The notes: generated from the letters alone by a model not told the origin. Positions 1-9,017 are shown, counted from the first letter of the stretch. The stretch is 64,000 nt of DNA from Corynebacterium sp. HMSC036D02 (GCF_001836165.1 NZ_KV827705.1:62385-126384), one strand, 5' to 3'. Made by a program: numbers and translations.

Positions 1-14
1 AAGGCATCAGTCAT

Positions 15-44
15 AAGGCGTTTTCACGGCCAAAAACGCCTTTT
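15..44. terminator. Stem-loop, possible terminator at window edge
   Basis: A perfect 10-bp inverted repeat (AAGGCGTTTT, 8-base loop, AAAACGCCTT) is followed by TT on the plus strand. It could terminate transcription in either direction. It lies about 100 bases beyond the end of the haem gene cluster, which has its own terminator, so it may belong to a gene outside the window. Nothing else is recognisable in positions 1-120. Confidence 0.45.
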
Positions 45-123
45 GCGCATTGCAGATGGCGTTTTTACACCCAAAGATACCTTTTATCAGACGCCTTTTG
101 CGGGGCGCCCTTTGTGAGGTGCT

Positions 124-165
124 AAAAAGCAGGCGCCGACAGCGAGCTAGCTGACGAGCGCCTGC
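124..165 (-). terminator. Intrinsic terminator of the hem cluster, overlapping the hemY stop codon
   Basis: On the minus strand GCAGGCGC and GCGCCTGC form an 8-bp stem around a 21-base loop, followed at once by five T residues (positions 128-124). The hemY stop codon at 147-149 lies inside the loop, so the hairpin begins within the coding sequence. This is a classic intrinsic terminator and probably ends the hemE-hemY transcript. Confidence 0.8.
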
Positions 166-1514
166 GCGGCAGCGCGGGCACCGGCAATAACGGCGGGCAC
201 ACCGACTCCATCAGCCCAGGCGCCGGCGGTGACGATACCGGGGACGTCGGCAAGCTTGGCGCGGACCGCGGCAACAGTGGCCAGGTGCTTATCGTCATAG
301 CGGGGGATGCCGCCGAACCAGCGCTGCGTGTAGATCTCCTCCACACCGGCGGCGCGGCCGTCGAAGCCGGTGATCTTCTGCAGGTCATCGAGGGCATAGT
401 CCACCAGGTCATCCTCCTCCGCACGCACGAGGGAGTCATCGCCGAAGCGGCCGAAGGAGGCGCGCACGAGGAAGCCCTCGCGCTCTGCCAGGTGCGGCCA
501 CTTGTTGGAGGAGAGCGTGAAGGCCTTGGCGCGCACGTCCGGCTCGTCCGAAGCAACGAGGATGCCGGTGGCCTCCGGAAGGGAGTTACCCTCCGGATCC
601 GTGGCGGAGGCGAAGTTGAAACCGACGACCACAGAGGAAGCCAGCTGGACGGTGGACAGCTCCTGGGCGGCCTCGGGGGCCACGGCCTTGAGCAGGCGCG
701 CGGTGGTGGGTGCCGGGGTGGCAAAGAGCACGCGGTCGAAGGGACCGATATCCCCCGGCGCGCCCTTGACCTCGAAGGCATCACCCTTGCGCGTCACACC
801 GGAAACGAAGGTGTCCAGGTGGATCTGCGCACCGGACTTCTCAGCGAGGGCCTCGTAGAGCTCGGCGTAGCCGCCCTTGAAGGTGCCGAAGACGGAACCT
901 TCGGCTGGGCTGCGGCCGGACTCAATCTGCTTGATTGCCGCCGACAGCGTGACGGGGCCTTCCTTCGCCAACGAGTCCAGCGTGGCCGCCAGGTGCGGAA
1001 CCGTGGCGCGCAGGCCCAGGTCATCGGCCGAGCAGGAGTAGACCCCACCGAGCAGTGCGGAGACCACGTGATCCACCACGTCATCGCCGTATTGCTGGCG
1101 CACGAGCTTGCCCACGGAGACATCCCCGCCGATTTCCCATTCGAAGGGCTGCTCGTTGGTGATGCGCTCGTTGGTCGTCGCGGAGAAGAAATCCTGCGGC
1201 TCGGAAGGAATGCCCATGACCCCGCCCTGCGGCAGGAAGTGCAGCGCGCCGCCGGTGTACACGCGCGGGCGCAGTTGCGAATTGGGTTCCACAAAGGAAT
1301 CCTGCAGGCCGAGCTCCGTGAAGAAATCCACGGCGTCTTGGCGGCGGCGGATGAAGGCCTCCGCGCCCATGTCAGTAGGGCCGCCGTTGAAAGCCACGGT
1401 GTGCAGCTTGCCGCCGATGCGGTCGGCTGCCTCGAAAACATAGACTTCGTGGTTGCGTAACTCCCACGCTGCGGTGAGGCCCGCTAAGCCAGCACCGATA
1501 ATCGCGATCTTCAT
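147..1514 (-). CDS. hemY: Coproporphyrinogen III / protoporphyrinogen oxidase (HemY/CgoX)
   Basis: A 455-residue FAD enzyme that oxidises the porphyrinogen ring late in haem synthesis. In actinobacteria this family works in the coproporphyrin-dependent branch, making coproporphyrin III (family knowledge). The N-terminus shows the dinucleotide-binding motif IIGAGLAGLTAA followed by an acidic residue at the end of the second strand, and the length is normal for the family. The start codon lies one base beyond the hemE stop, so the two genes are almost certainly co-transcribed and perhaps translationally coupled. A terminator covers its stop codon. Identity is secure; whether the in vivo substrate is copro- or protoporphyrinogen comes from phylum-level knowledge, not from this sequence. 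Confidence 0.93.
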   Translation of the reverse strand: MKIAIIGAGLAGLTAAWELRNHEVYVFEAADRIGGKLHTVAFNGGPTDMGAEAFIRRRQDAVDFFTELGLQDSFVEPNSQLRPRVYTGGALHFLPQGGVMGIPSEPQDFFSATTNERITNEQPFEWEIGGDVSVGKLVRQQYGDDVVDHVVSALLGGVYSCSADDLGLRATVPHLAATLDSLAKEGPVTLSAAIKQIESGRSPAEGSVFGTFKGGYAELYEALAEKSGAQIHLDTFVSGVTRKGDAFEVKGAPGDIGPFDRVLFATPAPTTARLLKAVAPEAAQELSTVQLASSVVVGFNFASATDPEGNSLPEATGILVASDEPDVRAKAFTLSSNKWPHLAEREGFLVRASFGRFGDDSLVRAEEDDLVDYALDDLQKITGFDGRAAGVEEIYTQRWFGGIPRYDDKHLATVAAVRAKLADVPGIVTAGAWADGVGVPAVIAGARAAAQALVS

Positions 1515-2564
1515 TTAGCCCTCCTCGTGGATGATGGCGACGGCGCGCGTAACAGCCTCCGCCTCCGTGGTCGGCAGCACGCCGTGGCCGAGATTCCAGA
1601 TGTGTCCATGCAGGTTGCCTGCCGCGCGGGCGGCATCTACTTCTGCCTTGATGGCACGTACTTCCTTGCGCACCGCATCCTCGCCGGCAAACAGCAGAGC
1701 CGGGTCTAGGTTGCCTTGCAGGATGTCCGCGTTGACGCGGGCCGCGGCGGCATTCATGCTCACGCGATAGTCCACGCCCATGACCTCAGAGCCAGCTTCA
1801 GACATCGCGCCGAGCAGCTCGCCGGTCCCCACACCGAAGTGGATGCGCGGCACGCGGCCTTCAGCGACCTTGAGGATTTGCTCCGAATAGGGCAGCACGA
1901 ACTCGCGGTAATCGCGCTCGTTGAGGTAGCCCGCCCAGGAATCGAAGAGCTGCATCGCGTCGATGCCGGCATCCAGCTGGAGTTCCAGGAAGGAGATGAT
2001 CGTCGGGGTGAGGCGCTTCATGAGGTTGTGCCAGGTTTCCGGATCGGAATGCATCAGGGCCTTGGTGCGCTCGTGGTTCTTCGACGGTCCGCCCTCAATG
2101 AGGTAGCTGGCCAAGGTGAAGGGCGCGCCGACGAAACCGATGAGGGCCTGCTTGTCGGTGAGCTCGCTCAGAATAATCTCAATGCCTTGGCGTACCTCGG
2201 GCACATCGACGTCGAGGATAGGCAGGTTGGCCACGTCCTCCGTGGTGCGCACGGGCGCATCCATGACGGGACCGCGGCCGGGGACGATCTCCACACCGAC
2301 GCCCGCGGCCTTGAGCGGGACAACGATATCGCTGAACAGGATGGCGCCATCAACATCGTGGCGGCGCACCGGCTGCAGGGTAATCTCCGCGAGGAGCTCC
2401 GGCATGAAACAGGAATCCAGCATGCTAATTCCCTCGCGCACCTTGCGGTACTCCGGCAAAGAGCGCCCTGCCTGGCGCATGAACCAGACGGGCGGGCGGG
2501 AGGGCGTGTGGCCAGTAGCGGCAGCAATCAGCGGCGCATCAGACAGTCGAGACATACCGTCCAT
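1515..2564 (-). CDS. hemE: Uroporphyrinogen decarboxylase
   Basis: 349 residues, normal length. It decarboxylates the four acetate side chains of uroporphyrinogen III to give coproporphyrinogen III in the cytoplasm. The family N-terminal signature PVWFMRQAGRSLPEYR is present near residues 25-40, and the second conserved block GFVGAPFTLASYLIEGG is seen mid-protein. The C-terminus NLGHGVLPTTE is also typical. Its stop abuts the hemY start with no gap. It is separated from the upstream membrane protein gene by only about 30 bases, so it probably shares that transcript or has a promoter inside it. Confidence 0.95.
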   Translation of the reverse strand: MDGMSRLSDAPLIAAATGHTPSRPPVWFMRQAGRSLPEYRKVREGISMLDSCFMPELLAEITLQPVRRHDVDGAILFSDIVVPLKAAGVGVEIVPGRGPVMDAPVRTTEDVANLPILDVDVPEVRQGIEIILSELTDKQALIGFVGAPFTLASYLIEGGPSKNHERTKALMHSDPETWHNLMKRLTPTIISFLELQLDAGIDAMQLFDSWAGYLNERDYREFVLPYSEQILKVAEGRVPRIHFGVGTGELLGAMSEAGSEVMGVDYRVSMNAAAARVNADILQGNLDPALLFAGEDAVRKEVRAIKAEVDAARAAGNLHGHIWNLGHGVLPTTEAEAVTRAVAIIHEEG

Positions 2565-2593
2565 TATGAATCAAAAGTTGGAGTAGGCGCCAA

Positions 2594-3091
2594 TCAGGAG
2601 TTTTGGGCGCGGCGGGCCTTAATGAAAGCCGTCGAATCCGGGTGAAAGAGGAAGTAGATGGCCACCAAGAGTGCCATCGGGATAAGCAACAAGAGCAACC
2701 CGCCCACGCCCGCGATCAGCGCCGCAATGCTGACGAACATGATGTAGGCAGACACCGCGGTGATGATGCGGCGCGCCCATATCGAGCCGCTCGCCAACTG
2801 CGCGGAGCACGCCGCAATGACGACGGCGCCCACCACGTTGGAGATGGCCGCGAAACGTGTGTTGAAGCGGATATAGTCCACTTGTTCCGGGCTGAGTTGG
2901 GTGTTCGTCACCGATGTATAGGAACCAAAGAGCCCCACCATCCCGGCGGTGAGCATGACAACTGCGGCAACTACGCAGACCCAATAGGCAATGCGCAGCT
3001 GGGACGGCCAGGTGGAAGAATCCTGCTCCCCCTGCTTCTTGGGGCGGCGTGGGCGGCGGTTATAGTCCGCGGGGCCGGGGCGCTCGCTCAT
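2594..3091 (-). CDS. Small membrane protein of the hemB-hemE interval
   Basis: About 165 residues starting MSERPGPADYN. The reading frame is open further upstream, but this ATG at 3091 overlaps the stop of the preceding gene by four bases (ATGA), which argues for translational coupling. The N-terminal 35 residues are basic and polar (RRPRRPKKQ). Four hydrophobic stretches follow, beginning near YWVCVVAAVVMLTAGMVGLF. No catalytic motif is visible. A pair of membrane proteins between hemB and hemE also occurs in related actinobacteria as I recall, but I know of no function. A role linked to haem genes is only suggested by position. Confidence 0.75.
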   Translation of the reverse strand: MSERPGPADYNRRPRRPKKQGEQDSSTWPSQLRIAYWVCVVAAVVMLTAGMVGLFGSYTSVTNTQLSPEQVDYIRFNTRFAAISNVVGAVVIAACSAQLASGSIWARRIITAVSAYIMFVSIAALIAGVGGLLLLLIPMALLVAIYFLFHPDSTAFIKARRAQNS

Positions 3092-3786
3092 CGCTTGCCG
3101 TCCTTGTTGTCTTCTTTCTCCCGGTCCTTGCTCTTCTTCTCGCGCTCCTCCAGGTTTTCCTGGCGGCGCTGCTCCTCCATCTCCTTGCGCATCTGGCGCA
3201 GCTGCTCCATCTCGCCGGTGTACTCGAGTACCTCTTCCTTGGTGGAGAACATCAAGCCCATCACGGCCGCCACGCCGACGAGGATCTGCACGGCACCGTC
3301 GAGCAGGAAGAGCCAATCCGGCGCGCTCGCCCCGGCGGGGCTGCTGATGAAGACGATGAGTACGCGGAGGGCAAAGTAGAGGGAGAAGGCGAACCACAGG
3401 CGCCGGCCAGTACCGGCTGCCTTGGAGTTCTTGTGGATAAAGCCCAGCATGATGCCCAGCAGCACCACGATGGCGAGTGAAATCAGCGAGCTGAAGGCCA
3501 CCGAGCCATAGCCCACGAGTTGTACGAGGGCATCGCTCACGTCCTGCCCGGATTTCTCCGCCGCAGACTCCGCGGTCTTGCGGGCCTGGGCAAAGAGCTC
3601 ATCCCTATTCAGCAGGGTCAGCACGATGCTCAAGACTAGGTGGACCACCTCAAGCACCAAGGCAACGGTCCACACCTTAAGCATGAGGGAGACGGCCTCT
3701 GTACGCTTGGCCTGCTCCTTATCCTGCTCCTTGTCCTGCTTCGTCGGCTTCTGTGCCGACGAAGCCGTGTTCGGGCTGAACGTCAC
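3088..3786 (-). CDS. Membrane protein with charged C-terminal coiled coil
   Basis: 232 residues. A polar N-terminus rich in Lys, Gln and Asp (about residues 10-30) leads into a hydrophobic helix (WTVALVLEVVHLVLSIVLTL). Further helices follow in the middle of the protein. The last 50 residues are almost entirely charged (repeated Glu, Lys, Arg, Gln) and likely form a cytoplasmic coiled coil. It overlaps the next membrane protein gene by four bases and starts only 11 bases after the hemB stop, so it belongs to the hemB transcript. I do not recognise a named family. Confidence 0.75.
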   Translation of the reverse strand: MTFSPNTASSAQKPTKQDKEQDKEQAKRTEAVSLMLKVWTVALVLEVVHLVLSIVLTLLNRDELFAQARKTAESAAEKSGQDVSDALVQLVGYGSVAFSSLISLAIVVLLGIMLGFIHKNSKAAGTGRRLWFAFSLYFALRVLIVFISSPAGASAPDWLFLLDGAVQILVGVAAVMGLMFSTKEEVLEYTGEMEQLRQMRKEMEEQRRQENLEEREKKSKDREKEDNKDGKR

Positions 3787-3797
3787 GATTCTCCTTA

Positions 3798-4775
3798 TTA
3801 CTTAAGCAAGCGGGCGGCGTCCGTGGCGAAGTAGGTCAGGATCTGGTCCGCGCCCGCGCGCTTGAACGCGGTCAAGGACTCCAGCATAACGGCCTCGCCA
3901 TCGATCCACCCGTTCTGGGAGGCAGCCTGAATCATCGCGTACTCACCGGAGACCTGGTAAACAGCTACCGGCACGGAGGAACGCTCGACGGCACCGGCCA
4001 GCACATCGAGGTACGGCAGGCCAGGCTTAACCATGACAATGTCCGCGCCTTCCTCGATGTCCAGGTCCACTTCCAGCATGGACTCGCGGAAGTTGCGCGG
4101 GTCCTGCTGGTAGGTGCGGCGGTCGCCCTCCAGGGAGGAGCCCACGGCATCGCGGAAGGGGCCGAAGAAGGCCGAAGCATACTTGGCCGAGTAGGCCATG
4201 ATGGCAACATCCTCGTGGCCGGCCTCATCGAGGGCCTCGCGGATGGCGGCAATCTGGCCATCCATCATGCCGGAGGGGCTAACCATGTGCGCACCAGCGC
4301 GGGCCTGGGATCGAGCCATATCCTGGTAAAGCTCCACGGTTTCATCGTTGAGCACGCGGCCTTGGTCATCAATCACGCCGCAGTGGCCGTGGGAGGTGAA
4401 CTCATCAAGGCAGGTATCCGCCATGACGATGAGGTCATCGCCGAATTCCTGGCGCAGCTCCGCAATCGCCACGTTGAGGATGCCCTGCGGGTCCCAAGCC
4501 ACGGAGCCGGTCGCGTCTTTGTCTTCCTCACGCGGCACGCCGAAGAGGTCAACGCAGGTCACGCCCGCATCAAGGGCCTCGTGCGCGGCACGCTTGAGGG
4601 AATCCAGGCTGTGCTGCTGCACGCCCGGCATGGAGGGGATGTCACGGGGTTCATTCAGACCATCGACCACGAACATCGGGAGGATGAGGTCGGAGGGGCG
4701 CAGCGACGTTTCCGCAACCAAATCCCGAAAAGCCGGGTTCTGGCGTAGGCGGCGGGGGCGGCGAGCAATGCTCAT
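3798..4775 (-). CDS. hemB: Porphobilinogen synthase (delta-aminolevulinic acid dehydratase)
   Basis: 325 residues, standard length. It condenses two 5-aminolevulinate molecules into porphobilinogen. The two lysines that form Schiff bases lie in MAYSAKYASAFFGPFRDA and MVKPGLPYLD. The metal-binding segment reads DTCLDEFTSHGHCG. Zinc-dependent members carry a second cysteine where this protein has Asp, so this enzyme looks like the magnesium-type or a mixed type. It follows hemD by about 85 bases on the same strand and begins the downstream part of the haem cluster. Confidence 0.95.
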   Translation of the reverse strand: MSIARRPRRLRQNPAFRDLVAETSLRPSDLILPMFVVDGLNEPRDIPSMPGVQQHSLDSLKRAAHEALDAGVTCVDLFGVPREEDKDATGSVAWDPQGILNVAIAELRQEFGDDLIVMADTCLDEFTSHGHCGVIDDQGRVLNDETVELYQDMARSQARAGAHMVSPSGMMDGQIAAIREALDEAGHEDVAIMAYSAKYASAFFGPFRDAVGSSLEGDRRTYQQDPRNFRESMLEVDLDIEEGADIVMVKPGLPYLDVLAGAVERSSVPVAVYQVSGEYAMIQAASQNGWIDGEAVMLESLTAFKRAGADQILTYFATDAARLLK

Positions 4776-4860
4776 GAGTAAAAACTCTCCTTTGAGCTAC
4801 GAGAAAATTGAACTACCTTCCCGACTCTAGTCGCCCGTCACCTGCCCGCCCAGACGCGGT

Positions 4861-6543
4861 CTACGCCGTCTTCTTGCGCGAGCGGCGCTTCTTGCGCGGA
4901 GCAGGCAGGTTACCGGCAGCGCGCAGGGCCGCAACGTGCTCAGCGAGGGCGTCGACAAGCATCGGCACATCCGCGACCTCCGGGACCACGTCCACGCGCA
5001 GACCCACCTCCTCAGCCGCCGCCTTGGTGGAGGGGCCGATGCAGGCGATGATGGTGCGGGCATGCGGCTTGCCGGCAATGCCGACGAGGTTGCGCACCGT
5101 CGAGGGCGAGGTAAAAGCCACGGCGTCGAAGCCGCCGGTCTTGATCATGTCGCGGATCTCCGCCGCCGGCGGGGCCGCACGCACCGTGCGGTAGGCCACC
5201 ACATCATCGACTTCCCAGCCCAAGTCCAGCAGGCCAGTCACCAGCGCCTCGCCGGCGATATCAGCGCGCGGCAGCAGCACACGCCCCACGGCGTCGATGT
5301 CTTCGACGTAGTTGGGGAAAACCTCCACGAGACCCTCGGCGTTCTGCTTCGTTGCCGGCGGCAAAAGCTCCGGGACCATGCCCTTGGCGCGAATCGCATC
5401 GGCGGTCTTCTGCCCCACCGCGGCGAGGTGCACGCCGGCGAAGTCGCGGGCATCGAGGCCGAGTTCCGCGATCTTCTTCCACACCGCGCTCACCGCATTG
5501 ACGGAGGTGAACACGACCCACTTGTAGCGTCCCTCAACAATGCCCTTGATGGCGCGATCCATCTGCGCCGGGTTGCGCGGAGGCTCCACGGAGATGGTGG
5601 GAACCGACTGTGGGATGGCGCCGTGGCCAGCCAGGCGCGCGCTCATCGCTGCGGCCTGCTCCTTCGTGCGCGGCACCAGCACGCGCCAACCATAGAGCGA
5701 ACGGTTTTCCCACCAGGAATACTTCGAACGATCGTCAAAGCTGCGCCCCAGCGTGACCACGAGCTCGCCCGGCAGCTCAGCGCCGAGCTTGCCGAGTGTT
5801 CCCAGCGTGGTCTCGTGTGTGCGCTGTAGGCGCGTTGTGCCGTGGACGGTGACGTATGCTTCCGTCTCCGCCGGCATCCCGCGCTCCACCAGCTCGGCGG
5901 AAATGACCGGCAGGTCATCTGCCGTGGCCTGCAAAACCATCGGTTGCGTCGCGGTGGCCAGTGCGTCCCAGTCCGCGCCTTCCGTGATATCGGCCTCGGT
6001 ATAGGTCGCACCGAGAGCGATGCCCGCGAAAGAAGGAACCGTCGAAGGCAGAGACATGCCCGGGACCACCTGGAATTCCATACCCGCATTGGCCACGGCG
6101 GTGATCTCCGCCTTGATGGACTCACGGTTGAGCGGGTTACCGGTCACCAGACGGATCACGTCATGCCCCTCGGCACGCTCGAGCGCGTTACGCAGTTGCT
6201 TGACGACGTCCCCCTCGACCTCCTCAAAGACCGCTGCCGTCGGCGGTGCCGGGCGCGGCGGCTTGCGGCGCGCACCCGCCTCCTTCGCGGCAGCACAGAT
6301 GCGCTCGTACTCTTCCTCGGCGGCGTCGAGTAGCTCCTGCGGAACCGGCACCTGCTGCGCCACCATGTCACGCACGCCCTGCGAGACCCCCGGGTCGGTA
6401 ACAACGTTGGCTGTCGTCTCCAGAACCTCGCGGGCGCGAACGGTCAGCAGGTCGGGGTTGCCTGGGCCGGCACCGACGAAGACGACTTTGCCCAGATCAG
6501 ACTTACCCAGCTCAGGCTGGGTATCCGGCGCAGCATTGCTCAT
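4861..6543 (-). CDS. hemD: Uroporphyrinogen-III synthase with N-terminal SUMT-like methyltransferase domain
   Basis: About 560 residues from the ATG at 6543 (MSNAAPD). An in-frame start 24 codons earlier would read through the hemC-hemD terminator region and is less likely. Residues about 15-290 resemble uroporphyrinogen-III C-methyltransferase, beginning VVFVGAGPGNPDLLTVRA, as in CobA/CysG. Residues about 300-540 resemble HemD, which closes and inverts ring D of hydroxymethylbilane. The C-terminal tail is very basic (RKKRRSRKK). The usual SUMT motif with GDPF...GR is replaced by GNPLNRE, so the methyltransferase half may be inactive for sirohaem synthesis. Fused hemD genes at this position are common in mycolic-acid actinobacteria. 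Confidence 0.9.
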   Translation of the reverse strand: MSNAAPDTQPELGKSDLGKVVFVGAGPGNPDLLTVRAREVLETTANVVTDPGVSQGVRDMVAQQVPVPQELLDAAEEEYERICAAAKEAGARRKPPRPAPPTAAVFEEVEGDVVKQLRNALERAEGHDVIRLVTGNPLNRESIKAEITAVANAGMEFQVVPGMSLPSTVPSFAGIALGATYTEADITEGADWDALATATQPMVLQATADDLPVISAELVERGMPAETEAYVTVHGTTRLQRTHETTLGTLGKLGAELPGELVVTLGRSFDDRSKYSWWENRSLYGWRVLVPRTKEQAAAMSARLAGHGAIPQSVPTISVEPPRNPAQMDRAIKGIVEGRYKWVVFTSVNAVSAVWKKIAELGLDARDFAGVHLAAVGQKTADAIRAKGMVPELLPPATKQNAEGLVEVFPNYVEDIDAVGRVLLPRADIAGEALVTGLLDLGWEVDDVVAYRTVRAAPPAAEIRDMIKTGGFDAVAFTSPSTVRNLVGIAGKPHARTIIACIGPSTKAAAEEVGLRVDVVPEVADVPMLVDALAEHVAALRAAGNLPAPRKKRRSRKKTA

Positions 6544-6613
6544 AAGGTTCTTTTCTAGTTTGTGGATTCCGAGTGCCCCGGCGCCGAAGCGTGGCAGGCG
6601 CGGGAGTGGAGAC

Positions 6614-6646
6614 AAGAAAGCCCCTCACTCGCGAGTTAAGGGGGCC
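6614..6646 (-). terminator. Terminator-like hairpin between hemC and hemD
   Basis: Read on the minus strand, GCCCCC and GGGGC flank an inner palindrome ACTCGCGAGT and are followed by TTTCTT. It lies downstream of hemC and upstream of hemD in the same direction, so it could be a full terminator or an attenuator lowering hemD and hemB expression. Confidence 0.6.
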
Positions 6647-6649
6647 TAA

Positions 6650-6667
6650 ATCATTGCTCTCAATGAT
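6650..6667. repeat. Perfect 7-bp inverted repeat upstream of the hemC-hemD terminator
   Basis: ATCATTG, a CTCT spacer, then CAATGAT. In the hemC leader-to-hemD direction this hairpin forms just before the terminator hairpin. It could be an RNA structure or a protein site; nothing in the sequence decides between them. Confidence 0.5.
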
Positions 6668-6721
6668 CGTGTGCTAGATACACACTAAAGGAAAAGGCCC
6701 CAAAGCAAAAATTACGTGCGA

Positions 6722-7612
6722 TTATTCCGCTGCCAGCACGTCTGCAGCTCCCTGTGCGAAGAGCTCCTTGGACACCGCACGTCCTAATTCTTCTGCTTCG
6801 CTTGCCGGGCCCTGGGCCTGAGCGATGAGCTGACCGGAGCCGTCGAGAGCGAAGACACCGCCGCGAACGACCAGCTGCTCCCCTTCCCAGTGAGAGGTAG
6901 CGGCGACCGGCGCAGTGCAACCAGCCTCCAGCTGGGAGAGCACGGTGCGCTCGGCGCGAGTGGCGGCGGTGGCGGGGGCGTCGGCAAGCAAAGCAATAGC
7001 CTTCGCCGCCTCAGTTCCCTTCACTGCCTCGATGGCCAGCGCGCCCTGCGCAGGCGCGGGCATGAAGACCTCCGGATCGAAGACCTCGGTGGCGCGATCC
7101 GCGTAACCCGCGCGCACGAGGCCTGCGTAGGCCAGGAGGACGGCGTCGAGCTCGCCGCTGGTGACCTTGCCCATGCGGGTATCGATATTGCCGCGCAGCG
7201 GACGAATATCCAGGTCCGGGCGCATAGCGCGCAGCTGGCTGATGCGGCGCGGCGCGGAGGTGCCCACGCGCGCGCCCTCCGGCAGCTCCTTGAGGGTCAG
7301 GCCATCGCGGGCGATGAGCGCCTCACGGACGTCCTGGCGCTGCGGCACCACGAGGTCGAAACGCTCGTCGGCAGCCGTGGGCAGGTCCTTGAAGGAGTGC
7401 ACTGCGATCTCACACTCGCCGCGGTCGACGGCCTCACGCAGGGCCTGCGTAAACACACCCACACCGATGCGCTCCACGGGAGCCATGTTGACGTCACCCT
7501 GCGTGGTAACGATGTGCAGCTCGGCCTCATAGCCTTCCTGCTGCAACCACTCCTGTACGTGGCCGGACTGAGTAGTGGCCAGGAGGGATCCTCGGGTACC
7601 GATCTTCAACAT
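6722..7612 (-). CDS. hemC: Hydroxymethylbilane synthase (porphobilinogen deaminase)
   Basis: 296 residues, normal length. It polymerises four porphobilinogen units into hydroxymethylbilane in the cytoplasm. Cys232 in the segment [11 protein letters not shown] is the residue that carries the dipyrromethane cofactor. The substrate-binding segments HSFKDLP, GTSAPRR and RGNIDTR are all present. The start ATG directly abuts the hemA stop (7612/7613), so the two genes are co-transcribed and probably coupled. The 178 bases downstream hold two hairpins before hemD. Confidence 0.96.
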   Translation of the reverse strand: MLKIGTRGSLLATTQSGHVQEWLQQEGYEAELHIVTTQGDVNMAPVERIGVGVFTQALREAVDRGECEIAVHSFKDLPTAADERFDLVVPQRQDVREALIARDGLTLKELPEGARVGTSAPRRISQLRAMRPDLDIRPLRGNIDTRMGKVTSGELDAVLLAYAGLVRAGYADRATEVFDPEVFMPAPAQGALAIEAVKGTEAAKAIALLADAPATAATRAERTVLSQLEAGCTAPVAATSHWEGEQLVVRGGVFALDGSGQLIAQAQGPASEAEELGRAVSKELFAQGAADVLAAE

Positions 7613-8989
7613 CTATGCGTCCTTTTCTTCCTTAGTATTTTCCGCGGCTTCCATCTGCGCGGCATCCGGCAGCTCCGCCATGTCTACCGCCACGCCGCTG
7701 CCCTCCAGCTGGAGCCCAAAAAGCTCTTGCAACGCGGTCTCATGGCTAACCGTGCCGGAGTTGGCCGCGAGCTGCTTCGCGCGAACCGTGGGCTCGTGCA
7801 GCAGCTTATCCGCAACGCGCTTGAGTGCGCGATTGATATCTCCCATCTGGCGCTCGTCCAGCTCGGGGTGCTTCTGTCCCATCCGCGCTACCTCGCACTG
7901 GACCAGGTTTGCCGCCCGCTTGCGCAGTGCCGATACGGCTGGGACGACGTCGCGGACGCGCTGCTCGGAAGCATAGGATTCGAGTTCTTCACTGACGATG
8001 CGCCGCGCCTGCGCGTGTGGGCTGGTACCCGCTGCCAGATCGGTATCGGCCGCCTGCAGAGAGTTGTTGAGACGCTCGATATTGATCAGGTCGACTCCCT
8101 CGGCCTCTGCCACGGCATCATCAATATCGCGCGGCAGGGACAGATCCACGAGCATGAGTTCGCGGTCGGCCACGTGATAGCGCTCGACGTCGGCAGCCGT
8201 AATAGTGAAGCCCTGGGCTCCCGTGGCGGAAATCGCCACGTCCACATCGCGCAGGGCTTGGGCGCGCTCCGAGAATTCAATGACGTCTGCGTACACGCCC
8301 GCCTCATGGGCGTGCTGCGCCACGCGCTCCGCGCGGGCGATGGTGCGGTTCGCGATAATCAGGTGCGCACCCAGGCGCCCCGCGTGCGTTGCCGCCAGCG
8401 AAGCCATTGCACCTGCGCCCAAAATGAGCACTCGCTTGCCCGCGAGTTCTTCTCTACCCATGCGGCTTAGCGCCTGATCAAAAGCAAAGGAGACCATGGA
8501 GGAGCCCGCCTCATCGATCTCAGTTTCGGAATGCACCCGCTTGCCGGTACGCAGCGCGGACTGTGCCAGCGCGTGGATGCGCGGGCCGACGGTTCCTTGC
8601 TCCGAAGCAAACTGGTAGGCAGTGCGCACCTGGCCGATGATTTGCTGCTCACCCACCACCATCGAGTCCAAGCCGGAGGTCACCATCATGAGGTGCTCGG
8701 CGGCGGCGTCGGCATAGCGCACATAAAGATAGGAGCGCAGCTTCTCCTCCTCCACCCCGGAGACTTCAGCGAGGTTGCGCACGACATCCTGGACGCCGGT
8801 GTGGAAAGAGTTAGTGACTGTATAGACCTCGAGGCGGTTACAGGTGGAGATAATCATCGCCTCGCTCAACGAGCCTGCCGATACCATGGCACGGCAGGTG
8901 TCATTCTGCACGGTCTCGTCCATGCTCAGCTTTTCCAGCAGCGCCACCGGCGCCGACTGATGCGACATGCCCACGACGAGCACACTCAT
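7613..8989 (-). CDS. hemA: Glutamyl-tRNA reductase
   Basis: 458 residues from the ATG at 8989 (MSVLVVGMSHQSAP). A TTG two codons earlier is possible, but GGAGG lies seven bases before the ATG. The enzyme reduces glutamyl-tRNA to glutamate-1-semialdehyde, the first committed and usually regulated step of tetrapyrrole synthesis. The catalytic Cys50 is in IISTCNRLEVY, and the NADPH-binding motif is ILGAGAMASLAA. The C-terminal dimerisation helices are present. It heads the haem gene cluster. A perfect inverted repeat lies 29-52 bases upstream of the start (separate entry), a good place for haem- or iron-responsive control. Confidence 0.96.
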   Translation of the reverse strand: MSVLVVGMSHQSAPVALLEKLSMDETVQNDTCRAMVSAGSLSEAMIISTCNRLEVYTVTNSFHTGVQDVVRNLAEVSGVEEEKLRSYLYVRYADAAAEHLMMVTSGLDSMVVGEQQIIGQVRTAYQFASEQGTVGPRIHALAQSALRTGKRVHSETEIDEAGSSMVSFAFDQALSRMGREELAGKRVLILGAGAMASLAATHAGRLGAHLIIANRTIARAERVAQHAHEAGVYADVIEFSERAQALRDVDVAISATGAQGFTITAADVERYHVADRELMLVDLSLPRDIDDAVAEAEGVDLINIERLNNSLQAADTDLAAGTSPHAQARRIVSEELESYASEQRVRDVVPAVSALRKRAANLVQCEVARMGQKHPELDERQMGDINRALKRVADKLLHEPTVRAKQLAANSGTVSHETALQELFGLQLEGSGVAVDMAELPDAAQMEAAENTKEEKDA

Positions 8990-9017
8990 GCACAACCCTC
9001 CAGTTTTGCATCATCCC

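Noticed and set aside
6543..6615. Longer start for hemD at 6615
   Set aside because: It would translate the part that directly follows the terminator hairpin, and the added residues are not like the family. The ATG at 6543 precedes the methyltransferase motif.
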